This document shows, in pieces, positions 15,551 to 25,100 of a DNA stretch of 34,553 bases (positions are counted from its first letter, which is position 1; the number at the start of each line of letters is the position of its first letter). The stretch lies in assembly GCA_964587655.1 (NCBI GenBank), contig CAZPMT010000051.1, positions 1 to 34,553 on the forward strand, in the 5' to 3' direction. The notes below the pieces were generated by a model. The model ran no database searches. It saw nothing but the letters and a program-made list of their open reading frames with translations, and was not told where the DNA came from. The position numbers were made by a program, and so were the translations under genes. This DNA is from CAZPMT01 sp964587655. GTDB taxonomy: Bacteria > Hydrogenedentota > Hydrogenedentia > Hydrogenedentales > SLHB01.

Positions 15551-16540
15551 ATGAAAAAGCGAATCCTTGGAAGGACCGGACTGGAAGTAGGCGAGCTTTC
15601 TCTGGGCGCGGCATTCATCACCGGCGGCGAAGACGGCTTTGACGGCGCCCTTCCGGTTGTCAGGCGCGCACTCGAACTCGGCATGAACCTTGCCGACACG
15701 TCCGCGGACTACGGCGACAGCGAGAAGGCCCTGGGCCACGCGCTACGCGAGATCGGGAAGCCCTGCATAGTCTCCACAAAGCTGGGCCCGCGCTCCGGGG
15801 ATCCCTTCGACCCGAAAGACAAGGCCTGTCTGCGCCGTATTTTCGATGAGAGCCGCCAGCTTCTTCACCGGGATGTTATCGATATCCTTATGATTCACGA
15901 ACCGGACAGGCCGGGGGAATTCGACTGGTACAACGACGGCGTCAGCTTCGAAGGCCCGGTCGTGGATCTGATGCAGGAGCTCAAGCAAGAGGGGCTGGTA
16001 AAGTTCACCGGTCTTGGCGGCACGACCGCGTACGCACTTGCGCGAATAATGGCAACGGGACAGTACGACGTCGTCCTGACCGCCTTCAACAGCAGTCCCT
16101 TGTGGCGCGAGGCGATGATTGCCGTACTGCCGGAAGCCCGGAAACAGAACATGGGCGTCTTCCTTGCCTCACCGACGCAGCAGGGATGGCTTGCGCGGCG
16201 CTTTGACAAGGAGATCGAGAGTGGCGCTCTCTTCTTGAGTCCGCCGCGCCGCGCACAGATCAAGGCGCTTTACGATCTCTGTGACGACTGCTGCATTGAG
16301 ATACCGGTATTCTGTCTGAGGTGGGCACTTGGCGTGCCGGGCATTTCCGCGGTATTGACGGGCCCTCGCAACGTGGCACAACTCGAACAGAATATCCAGG
16401 CCGTGGAACAGGGCTCGCTACCCGGCGACGTCAACAAGCGTCTCGACGAGATCGCCGCTATGGTGCCCTTCCGGCCATACGACGAGCCAGTCGGCTGCAC
16501 CCTCGGCGACTCGGACTACTGGGGTCCCGGGCCCGCATAA
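15551..16540 (+). CDS. Aldo/keto reductase
   Basis: The 329-residue TIM-barrel oxidoreductase interconverts carbonyls and alcohols with NAD(P)H. The catalytic tetrad is visible as Asp49 (LADTSADYGDSE), Tyr54, Lys77 (VSTKLG) and His116 (MIHEPD). TGLGGTTAYAL and the late LRWALGVPGISAVLTGPRNVAQLEQNI form the cofactor-binding end of the barrel. Similarity is greatest to the bacterial oxidoreductases related to L-galactose/D-threo-aldose dehydrogenases. Start ATG 15551 is preceded by AAGGAG. It is 180 bp after the aldehyde dehydrogenase and may have its own promoter (see the palindrome at 15446), while the glycoside hydrolase follows after about 80 bp. Together they suggest catabolism of a deoxy- or aldose sugar, an inference. 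Confidence 0.88.
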   Translation: MKKRILGRTGLEVGELSLGAAFITGGEDGFDGALPVVRRALELGMNLADTSADYGDSEKALGHALREIGKPCIVSTKLGPRSGDPFDPKDKACLRRIFDESRQLLHRDVIDILMIHEPDRPGEFDWYNDGVSFEGPVVDLMQELKQEGLVKFTGLGGTTAYALARIMATGQYDVVLTAFNSSPLWREAMIAVLPEARKQNMGVFLASPTQQGWLARRFDKEIESGALFLSPPRRAQIKALYDLCDDCCIEIPVFCLRWALGVPGISAVLTGPRNVAQLEQNIQAVEQGSLPGDVNKRLDEIAAMVPFRPYDEPVGCTLGDSDYWGPGPA

Positions 16541-16618
16541 GAAGAAGCGCGGGAGGTTTGTTTACCGAGCCCGAAACTGGCACTATCTCTTCGTTGGGAA
16601 CCATGGGAGGCGTTGCAG

Positions 16619-18937
16619 ATGGGCATTCGAGCGAGTTTACGTTTCTCATTCGCCGTTCTGTTTCCCATGCTGTTCCTTCACGACGTCTATGGCGCAGAAC
16701 AGGAAGCGAAACCAATGACGACAACGACCGCTGAGTTGAATGGCCGGTTCCTGGGACCGAGTCCGGAGAGCGACCTGGATCTTGCCGCACCGATTGAGCG
16801 ATGGGACGAAGCGATCCCGCTCGGAAACGGCCTGCTGGGCGGCTTGGTATGGGGTGAGGGAGGTAAGCTGAAGCTTTCTCTGGATCGAGGCGACCTGTGG
16901 GACCTGCGCCGGCCCGATATGGTGCTTCGTCCGGACTGGAATTATGCCACCATACAACGTTTGGTCGCGGAAAAGAACCAGGCCGAACTCGTCAAGATGT
17001 TCGACGACCCGTACAACGAGTCGTATCCCACGAAGCTTCCCGTGGGAAGGCTCGAGTTGGCGCTTCCCGAAGATCGGAAGATCGAGCGGTTTTCCCTGAA
17101 TCTGAAGGACGCCGTCGCACGCGTCAAGCTGAGCAACGGTGAGGCGGAGGTCTTTTTCAGCGCGACAGAGCCTGTCGCCATGATCCGAATCGATGGTCCG
17201 CGTCCTCAATGTACGATCGTTCCTTCGACCGCGGTCGAGAAGCTGGGGTATCCCAAGGCGCAGCAAGGTAGCGACGGTGACGTGGCCTGGAGCATCCAGG
17301 AAACCGCGCAAGGCCTGAAATATGCCGTCGTCATCGCATGGCGCCATGACGGGGACAAGACACAGATCGCGTTGACCGTCAGCGCCGGTTCCGACGGTCC
17401 CGACCCGTTGGCCATCGGCCGCAAACGAGTCGCCGATGCTTTGGCAAGAGGGTTTGACGGCGTCCTGGCGTCCCATGTGGACTGGTGGCGCGCGTTTTGG
17501 TCCAAATCCGGCGTCCGTCTGCCCGACAAGGCCATCCAGCGCCAATACGACGTCGTGCAGTACTTCCATGGCGCGGCGTCACGGCGCGGGGCGCCGCCTA
17601 TGCCGCTTCAAGGCGTATGGACTGCCGACGAAGGGGCCTTGCCGCCCTGGAAAGGGGACTACCATCACGACCTGAACACCCAACTGACATATTGGGCGTA
17701 CCTCGCCGCGGGGCACTTCGAGGAAGGCGCGTGTTTTCTCGATTTCATGTGGAATCTCCTTCCCGAACACCGGCGCTTCGCCCAGGACTTCTATGGCGTT
17801 CAAGGGGCCGCAGTGCCCGGCGTGATGACGCTCGACGGCAAAGCCACGGGCGGCTGGGGCCAGTACTCGCTGTCGCCGACAAACGGCGCATGGGTCGCTC
17901 AGGCTTTCTACCTTCACTGGCGCTACACAATGGACCGGAAGTTCCTGGCCGAACGCGCGTATCCGTACCTGGCCTCGCTCGGGGATTGCTTCGAGTCGCT
18001 GCTCAAGCCGGCCCCCGGCGGGACGCTGAGGCTGCCGCTGTCCACGTCCCCGGAAATTTACGGCAATGCACTCCGCGCATGGTTGACGCCAAACACCAAT
18101 TTCGACCTTGCCCTGCTGGGATGGCACTTTGCCGCATTGGCGGAAATGGCAAAAGAACTAAACGATGAAGCCGCCGTAAAACGGTGGCGAAGCCTTCTGG
18201 ACAAGCTCGATGCGTTGGCCATCGAAGGCGAAGCGGGACCGTTACGCCTGTCCCCGGACGAATCGCTCGCCGAATCCCATCGGCACCATTCTCACCTGAT
18301 GTCCATCCATCCGCTCGGCCTGATTAACATCGAGGGCCCGGATCGCGACCGCACAATCATCGGGGCCTCTCTCAAGCAGATCGAGGAACTGGGCACGCGG
18401 AATTGGTGCGGCTACAGTTTCTCATGGATGGCGTGCATCGCCGCACGCGCCGGCAAGCCCGACGTGGCGCTGAGCAACCTCGATATCTTCGTCAATGCGT
18501 TTACGTCCCGCAACGGGTTCCACCTCAACGGCGACCAACGCGGCGGCCAATACTCGAGCTTCACCTACCGGCCGTTCACGCTCGAAGGCAATTTCGCGGC
18601 CGCGCAGGCCGTCCACGAAATGCTGATCCAAAGCTGGGGGGGCGTGATACGAATCTTCCCCGCCGCACCCGACGCATGGAGGAACGCCGCCTTCGAGGAT
18701 CTCCACGCCGAGGGAGGCTTCGCGGTGACGGCTCAACGGAGCGCGGGCAAGACGGTGCGGGTGCGAATCCGCGCCGGCCAAGACGGCGTTCTGCGCCTCC
18801 GCGACCCTTTTTCGGGCCACAAGGTTGCCTGGAACAGACAGATCGGACCGATCGGACAGATAAGCCCGATGGCGGGTCAGACATATGAATGCCCGCTCAA
18901 GGCCGGAGAAGCTCTTGAAGGGCATGCCGCACCGTGA
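16619..18937 (+). CDS. Secreted glycoside hydrolase, GH95-type (alpha-L-fucosidase/galactosidase family)
   Basis: ATG 16619 behind GGGAGG gives 772 residues with an N-terminal signal peptide (RFSFAVLFPMLFLHDVYGA). The N-terminal super-sandwich starts IPLGNGLLGGLVWGEGGKLK and leads to an (alpha/alpha)6 barrel. Barrel landmarks are W344-KGDYHHDLNTQ with the Asn of the family active site, ESHRHHSHLMSIHPLG (around 554), and LEGNFAAAQAVHEMLIQSW from 655, then IRIFPAAPDAW and a C-terminal beta domain. The layout is full length for GH95, whose known members cleave alpha-1,2-L-fucosidic or related L-galactosidic bonds by inversion. Because the N-terminal LW motif and some active-site positions differ, GH65-like relatives are an alternative. 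Presumably periplasmic or surface, it would feed sugar to the preceding oxidoreductases. Confidence 0.82.
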   Translation: MGIRASLRFSFAVLFPMLFLHDVYGAEQEAKPMTTTTAELNGRFLGPSPESDLDLAAPIERWDEAIPLGNGLLGGLVWGEGGKLKLSLDRGDLWDLRRPDMVLRPDWNYATIQRLVAEKNQAELVKMFDDPYNESYPTKLPVGRLELALPEDRKIERFSLNLKDAVARVKLSNGEAEVFFSATEPVAMIRIDGPRPQCTIVPSTAVEKLGYPKAQQGSDGDVAWSIQETAQGLKYAVVIAWRHDGDKTQIALTVSAGSDGPDPLAIGRKRVADALARGFDGVLASHVDWWRAFWSKSGVRLPDKAIQRQYDVVQYFHGAASRRGAPPMPLQGVWTADEGALPPWKGDYHHDLNTQLTYWAYLAAGHFEEGACFLDFMWNLLPEHRRFAQDFYGVQGAAVPGVMTLDGKATGGWGQYSLSPTNGAWVAQAFYLHWRYTMDRKFLAERAYPYLASLGDCFESLLKPAPGGTLRLPLSTSPEIYGNALRAWLTPNTNFDLALLGWHFAALAEMAKELNDEAAVKRWRSLLDKLDALAIEGEAGPLRLSPDESLAESHRHHSHLMSIHPLGLINIEGPDRDRTIIGASLKQIEELGTRNWCGYSFSWMACIAARAGKPDVALSNLDIFVNAFTSRNGFHLNGDQRGGQYSSFTYRPFTLEGNFAAAQAVHEMLIQSWGGVIRIFPAAPDAWRNAAFEDLHAEGGFAVTAQRSAGKTVRVRIRAGQDGVLRLRDPFSGHKVAWNRQIGPIGQISPMAGQTYECPLKAGEALEGHAAP

Positions 18938-19047
18938 GCGGCTCAAGCGCAATTCATTTGCAGGGGCGAGAACGAAGTCGTCATCCCATTCCCGCAAGCG
19001 TTCATTAGGGCATCAGCGCAACGCCACAGGTTGCTCGCGGATTTTTG

Positions 19048-19076
19048 TTGCCAGACGCAGGATTCTGTGCAACAAT
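19048..19076 (+). promoter_or_regulatory. Predicted promoter of the teneurin-like lipoprotein gene
   Basis: TTGCCA (19048-19053), a 17-bp spacer and AACAAT (19071-19076) match the pair upstream of the kelch lipoprotein gene. About 95 bp of leader (19037-19130) is shared, down to CCCTTGACAGGGGAGGAATC before the ATG. Conservation between duplicates, not perfect consensus, is the main support. The preceding part of the gap (18938-19036) shows nothing I can name. Confidence 0.5.
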
Positions 19077-19130
19077 GGGCGTGCAGTTCTTTGATTCTCA
19101 GAGAACCCTTGACAGGGGAGGAATCCGCAC

Positions 19131-22100
19131 ATGAAGCTCTCCGCAGTATCCCTTACGCTTTCCTTACTGGCCGTTTCCATTCTAACCACTGGCTGCCCGC
19201 CCGATAGGACGCCCCCGGGCCTTGTTACCGCCTTCACAGCGACGCCGGGCGATTCGCAAGTTGTACTCGCTTGGGCAAACCCGGACGATCGCGACTTTGA
19301 GGGCGTCAGGATCCAGCGCTCGACCGAACACTACCCGGCGACGCCCACGGACGGCACAAACGTCTACGAAGGTGTGGCTGAAACCGCAACCGATACGGGT
19401 TTGGCGAACGGCGTAACCTGCTATTACTCCGCGTTTGCGTTCGATGAGATCCCGAATTACTCCGCGGCAGCCCAGGCCACAGCCACGCCACAGGCTGCCG
19501 GCGAAGGTGAAGGCGAGGGCGAAGGAGAAGGTGAGGGTGAGGGAGAGGGGGAGGGTGAAGGCGAGGGCGAAGGGGAGGGCGAAGGTGAAGGCGAGGGCGA
19601 AGGCGAAGGCGAAGGGGAAGGCGAGGGCGAGGGGGAAATCCCGCCTGACCCAGCGAGCGTGGCATCAACGGTGGATCCGACTGCGGCTACCGACGTGGCC
19701 GACGTGACCGAGTTCCTGTACACCGGAGATCACCCCATCCAGACAGGGGTGGACCCCCAGGATATCGAAGCTCGGCGCGTGGCGGTGCTACGGGGCCGCG
19801 TGATTGACAGTGCAGAAGCGCCGATACCCGGCGTGGCGATTACGATATTCGAGCATCCTGAGTTCGGACGCACGCTGACCCGCGAGGATGGCGCATTCGA
19901 TCTTGCGGTCAATGGCGGCGGCCCGTTGACGGTCGACTACGCCAAGCAAGACTATTTGCCGGTACGGCGCACGGTAGAGGTGCCGTGGCGTGACTACGTG
20001 CCAGTGCCGGAGGTCGTGCTGGTGGCGCTGGATCCCGCGGCCACGGTCGTCGATTTCTCCCAACCCATGCAGGTCGCGCAAGGCAGCGAAATCACCGACG
20101 CAGACGGTACGCGCCGGGCGACGCTGCTGTTTCCACAGGGCGCGAAGGCCAAGATGGTGTTGAAGTCGGGAGCTAAGAAGGCATTGAGCAGTTTGACTGT
20201 GCGTGCCACCGAGTACTCGGTGGGCGATGCAGGGACCAAGGCCATGCCGGCCGAACTGCCACCCAACAGCGCATACACGTATTGCGTGGAGTTCACCGCC
20301 GACGAGGCGCTCAAGGCAGGGGGCGCGTCGGTCGAGTTCGATCCGCCCGTGGTTGCGTATGTCGAGAATTGGCTGAGCGCCGAGGTGGGCGATGCCGTAC
20401 CGCTCGGCTACTATGATCGGCAGATGGGTACTTGGCGTGCGTCGGACAGTGGAAGGGTGGTCAAGATCCTGAGCGAGGAAGCCGGGGCGGCGGTCTTGGA
20501 CTTGGACGGCAGCGGGCTGGCTGCCTCGGTCGATGCGTTGGCGGCCCTCGGGGTCACGGACGCGGAATTGCAGCGGCTCGCCGAGCTTTACGCGCCTGGC
20601 GACAGCCTCTGGCGCATGGCCATTCCTCATTTCTCGGCGTGGGACGCCAATTGGCCCTTCGGTCCTCCGACGGACGCTGTGTACCCGTCCGGTACCCCCG
20701 CTCCGAATCTCCCGTTGGATTCCCCATGTGAGGGCGGCCTCTCGATCGTCGAATTCCAGAACCAGATTCTTGGCGAAGAGGCCGGCGTGGCCGGCACGCC
20801 GTTCAAACTGCACTACCGGAGCGACCGTGTGCCGGGAAACCGTGTCGCCTACTCGCTACGCATCCCGCTCAGCGGCGCACAGGTGCCGGACAGTCTCGTG
20901 GGCATTCACTTGGAGGTCGCGGTGGCGGGCCGCCTGTTCACCTACGTCGTGGAGCGGGACCACCCTTGCGTTCCACTACTACCACGATTGGTCGCTACCC
21001 CGATCAAAGGGTCCCGATTGAAGGCCGCCCCGCGTCCGAAGCCGAGCGCCGAGGCCAAGGAAACGGTAACGGATCTGACAAACCAGACCTACACGTATGT
21101 GTGGGACGGGCTGGACGCTTACGGGCGAATACTGCAAGGACGGCAGCCGGTGACGGTGCGAGTCGGCTACCGCTATTGTGGTGAATACCAGAAAACCGGC
21201 AATTTTGGCTACAACGGAGGCGGGAACATCGAAGGAAGCAAGACTCGAGAGGACGTAACCCTTTGGAATAAATGGAATGGCGCCATCGGGCCTTGGGATG
21301 GCCAAGCGCAGGGTTTGGGCGCGTGGTCGCTGACCATGCATCATGCCTATGATCCCGTTGGACGGACCCTTTTCTTTGGTGACGGACGGCGGGAGAGCGC
21401 TTCGGGGCTGGGGACGATCATCACGACGGTGGCCGGTGCCGGCGGATGCGGCTTCAGCGGCGATGGCGGACCAGCCACGCAGGCGGCATTCTCCGGCATC
21501 ATGGGCTTAGCCGTCGGCCCCGATGGGAGCCTCTACATTGCCGACATATATAACAACCGGATCCGCCAAGTGGGGCCTGACGGGATAGTAACCACCGTGC
21601 TCGGCACCGGGTTTCCGGGTTTTAACGGCGACGGAAGGCCGGGGACGGAAACCCAGATCCACGGCGCGGCGTTTGTGGCGGTAGGACCGGACGGCAGCCT
21701 GTATGTGGATGACTCAAATAACAACCGGATCCGCCGGGTCGCGCCGAATGGCATCGTCTCGACCGTCATGGGCTCGGGCAAGAACTGTGCGCAAGTTGAA
21801 GACCCAACTTGCGGCGACGGGGGCTTGGCTGTCGATGCCGCCTATGCTGGCGGAGGTGGGTTGGCCGTTGGCCCCGACGGCAGCCTCTACATTGGATCCG
21901 GACAAAACCACCGCATTCGGCGTGTCGACCCGAACGGGATCATCACTAACGTGGCGGGCGTCCTGGGTACATCCGGGTTCGATGAAAATGTTCCCGCGGC
22001 GACCGCGCGCCTTCGCTACCCCGTAGGCTTGGCCATCGGGCCCGATGGCAGCTTGTACGTCGCGGAAGGGGAGATGGCGGGCATCGTTCTTCGGATCGGA

Positions 22101-25100
22101 CCGGACGGCATGCTTACGCGCGTGGCGGGAATGTGGTACGGCGGCTGGGCCTTGGGCGCGGACGGCATCCCGGCCCGGGAGTCGAACATGGGCGACGTCT
22201 GGGGCGTGGCGGTCACCCCGGAAGGAGATATCATCGCAATGGAGTACAATAGCCGGCGCGTTCGGCGGGTGGGGCCGGACGGCATTATCAACACCATCGC
22301 CGGCAACGGCCAGGCGGGGAGGGTAGGCAGCGGCGACGGCGGCCCCGCCACGCAGGCCGTATTGGGCGGGACCGAATATGGCCTACCATTCCGGGTGGCC
22401 GCAGGCAAGGACGGCAGCATCTACCTCACCGAGAATTGCCGGGTGAGGCACATTTGGTTTCCCCTCGCGTCCTTTAGTTTGACCGACATCGTTATCCATG
22501 CCCCCGACAAGGACGAGGTATACATTTTCAATGCCCGAGGCAAGCACCTGCAAACCCGCCACGCCTTGACGGGGGCGGTGCTGTACGCCTTTGACTACGA
22601 CGAGAACGGCCTGTTGGCGGCCGTTACGGACGGAGATGGCAACGTCATCGCCGTCGAGCGCGACGCCAGTGGCAATCCAAAGGCCATCGTGGCGCCCCAC
22701 GGACAGCGCACCGAACTGGCCGTGGACGCGGGCGGCTATCTCGCCGGCATCACCAACCCGGCCGGAGAATCCGTCCAATGCGCATACAGCGCCGACGGCC
22801 TCCTGGAAACCTTTATCGATGCCCGGGGCGGCATCCACCGCTTTGGCTACGACGAAGTGGGCCGCCTCGTCACCGACGAAGACGCGGCTGGGAGCATAAC
22901 GACACTGACCCGTTCCGACTCGGACGGTGAGTTCGACGTGACGGTTACCACCGCCTCGGGTCTGACGCGACCCTACCGGGTGGAACGCCTCGCCACGGGG
23001 GCCAAAAAGTTGACGAACGCCTCATGCTGCGGGAACGGGGTCCAGGCCACGATTGGCACCGACGGCAGCTATGCGATTACCTACCCGGACGGCGCCACCG
23101 GCAGCGTAATCTTCGGCCCTGACCCGCTTTGGGGCATGCAGGTATCGCGGGCTTCCGGGCAGACCATCTCAACGCCCGGCGGCCTGACCCTCCGGTTCGA
23201 CACGGACCGGCAAGTGTCGTTGGCGAACCCCACCGATTTCTTCAGCATCACGACCGCCAGCGATGTGTGGCAGGTCAACGGCCGCGCCTATACTAGCGAC
23301 TACGACGGGGCCAGCCGGACATTTACCGACACCACACCCGAAGGCCGTCAGAACATCACAATACTGGACGACAAGGGCCGGGTGTTCCAGGAGCAATCGC
23401 TCGGATTGTATCCCACGATCTATACGCATGACGCGCAGGGCCGATTGACCGCCATCACGTTCGGGAGCGGTAGCGAGGCGCGCACCGCCGCTTTCGGCTA
23501 CGACGACGCCGGCAACCTCGCGTCCACCACGGACGCTTTGGGCGGCGTCCGTCGATATGAGTATGACGGTGCCGGGCGCGTTGTGCAGGAAACACTGGAA
23601 GACGGGGCGATCTCGCGCTTCGCCTACGATGCGAACGGGAATATCGTGTCGGTGACGCCGCCGGGGCGGCCGGCCCACGCGTTCACATACTCGCCGGTTG
23701 ACTTATTGACATCATACGCGCCTCCTGGCGGAGGGAGCACGACAGTCTACGCGTACGATGCGGATCGGCGGCAGGTCCGCACCACGCGGGCCGACGGCAC
23801 GCACATCGACTTCGAGTACGATACCGAAGGGCAGTTGCTTACGCTGACGACGCCAGAAGGCCCCTTGAGCTATAGCTACGACACGGCGGGACGTCTCATC
23901 ACGCTGACCATGCCCGACGGTGGCGGACTGGTCTATTCCTATGACGGCTTTCTGCTTACGGGCCAGGCGTGGAGCGGGGCTATCGCCGGCAGTGTGCAAT
24001 ACGCCTACGACAATGACTTCCGCGTGACCTCGGTAAGCGTGAACGGCGCGGACCCGCGTGTCCTTGGATACGACGGGGACGGACTCTTGGCGCGCAGCGG
24101 AGACCTCGTGCTGACCCGCAGCGCGCAAAACGAGCTCACGGCGGGCAGTGCCATCGGGAACGTAACGGACGCATGGACGTACGACGGGTTCGGCAAGCCC
24201 GTGGCCTATGCCGCATCCTTTGGCGCCGAGACCCGCTACGCGGCCCAGTACTCTTACGACAAGCGGGGCCGGATCATCGGCAAAGTCGAGTCTATCGGTG
24301 GGGGCAGCCATACCTTCGACTATGCGTACGACGTGCGCTCACGTTTGCTCCAGGTGAAGAAGGACGGCGTCGCCTTTTCCTCATACACCTACGACGCCAA
24401 CGGAAACCGATCGAGTTACACGGGGTCGGGCGGCACGGTCAACGGCACGTATAGCGATCAGGATGGCCTCGTCCAGTATGGCACGGCGACGTACCAGTAT
24501 GCGCCCGACGGCGAGCTTATTGGAAAAACCGATGGCGGCCAGACTACCGCCTACCGCTACGACGCCCTTGGCAACCTTACCGGCGCAACGCTGCCCGGCG
24601 GCAAACGGATCGACTACGTCTTGGACGGCCATGGACGCCGCATAGGCCGCAAAGTTAACGGCGCGTTGACACAAGCCTGGCTCTACCAGGACGAGTTGAA
24701 GCCCGCCGCCGAACTCGACGGCGCCGGCAACGTCGTCAGCCGCTTTGTGTACGCCGAGGATATTAATGTGCCGGCCTACATGGTCAAGGGCGGGACCGTC
24801 TACCGGTTCATCTTCGACCACATTGGCAGCCCAAGACTGGTCATTGGCGTGCAGGCCGGCGAAGTCGCCCAACGCCTTGATTACGACGAGTTCGGCAACG
24901 TGCTGCAGGATACCGCGCCCGGCTTCCAGCCCTTCGGCTTCGCGGGCGGCCTGTATGATTCCGATACGGGCCTCACGCATTTCGGGGCGAGGGACTATGA
25001 CCCCAAGACCGGTGGATGGATGTCGCGTGATCCATTGTTCTTTGTCGACGGAAACACAAACCTCTATGCATATGCCGGCAACGACCCGGTAAACCTGATG

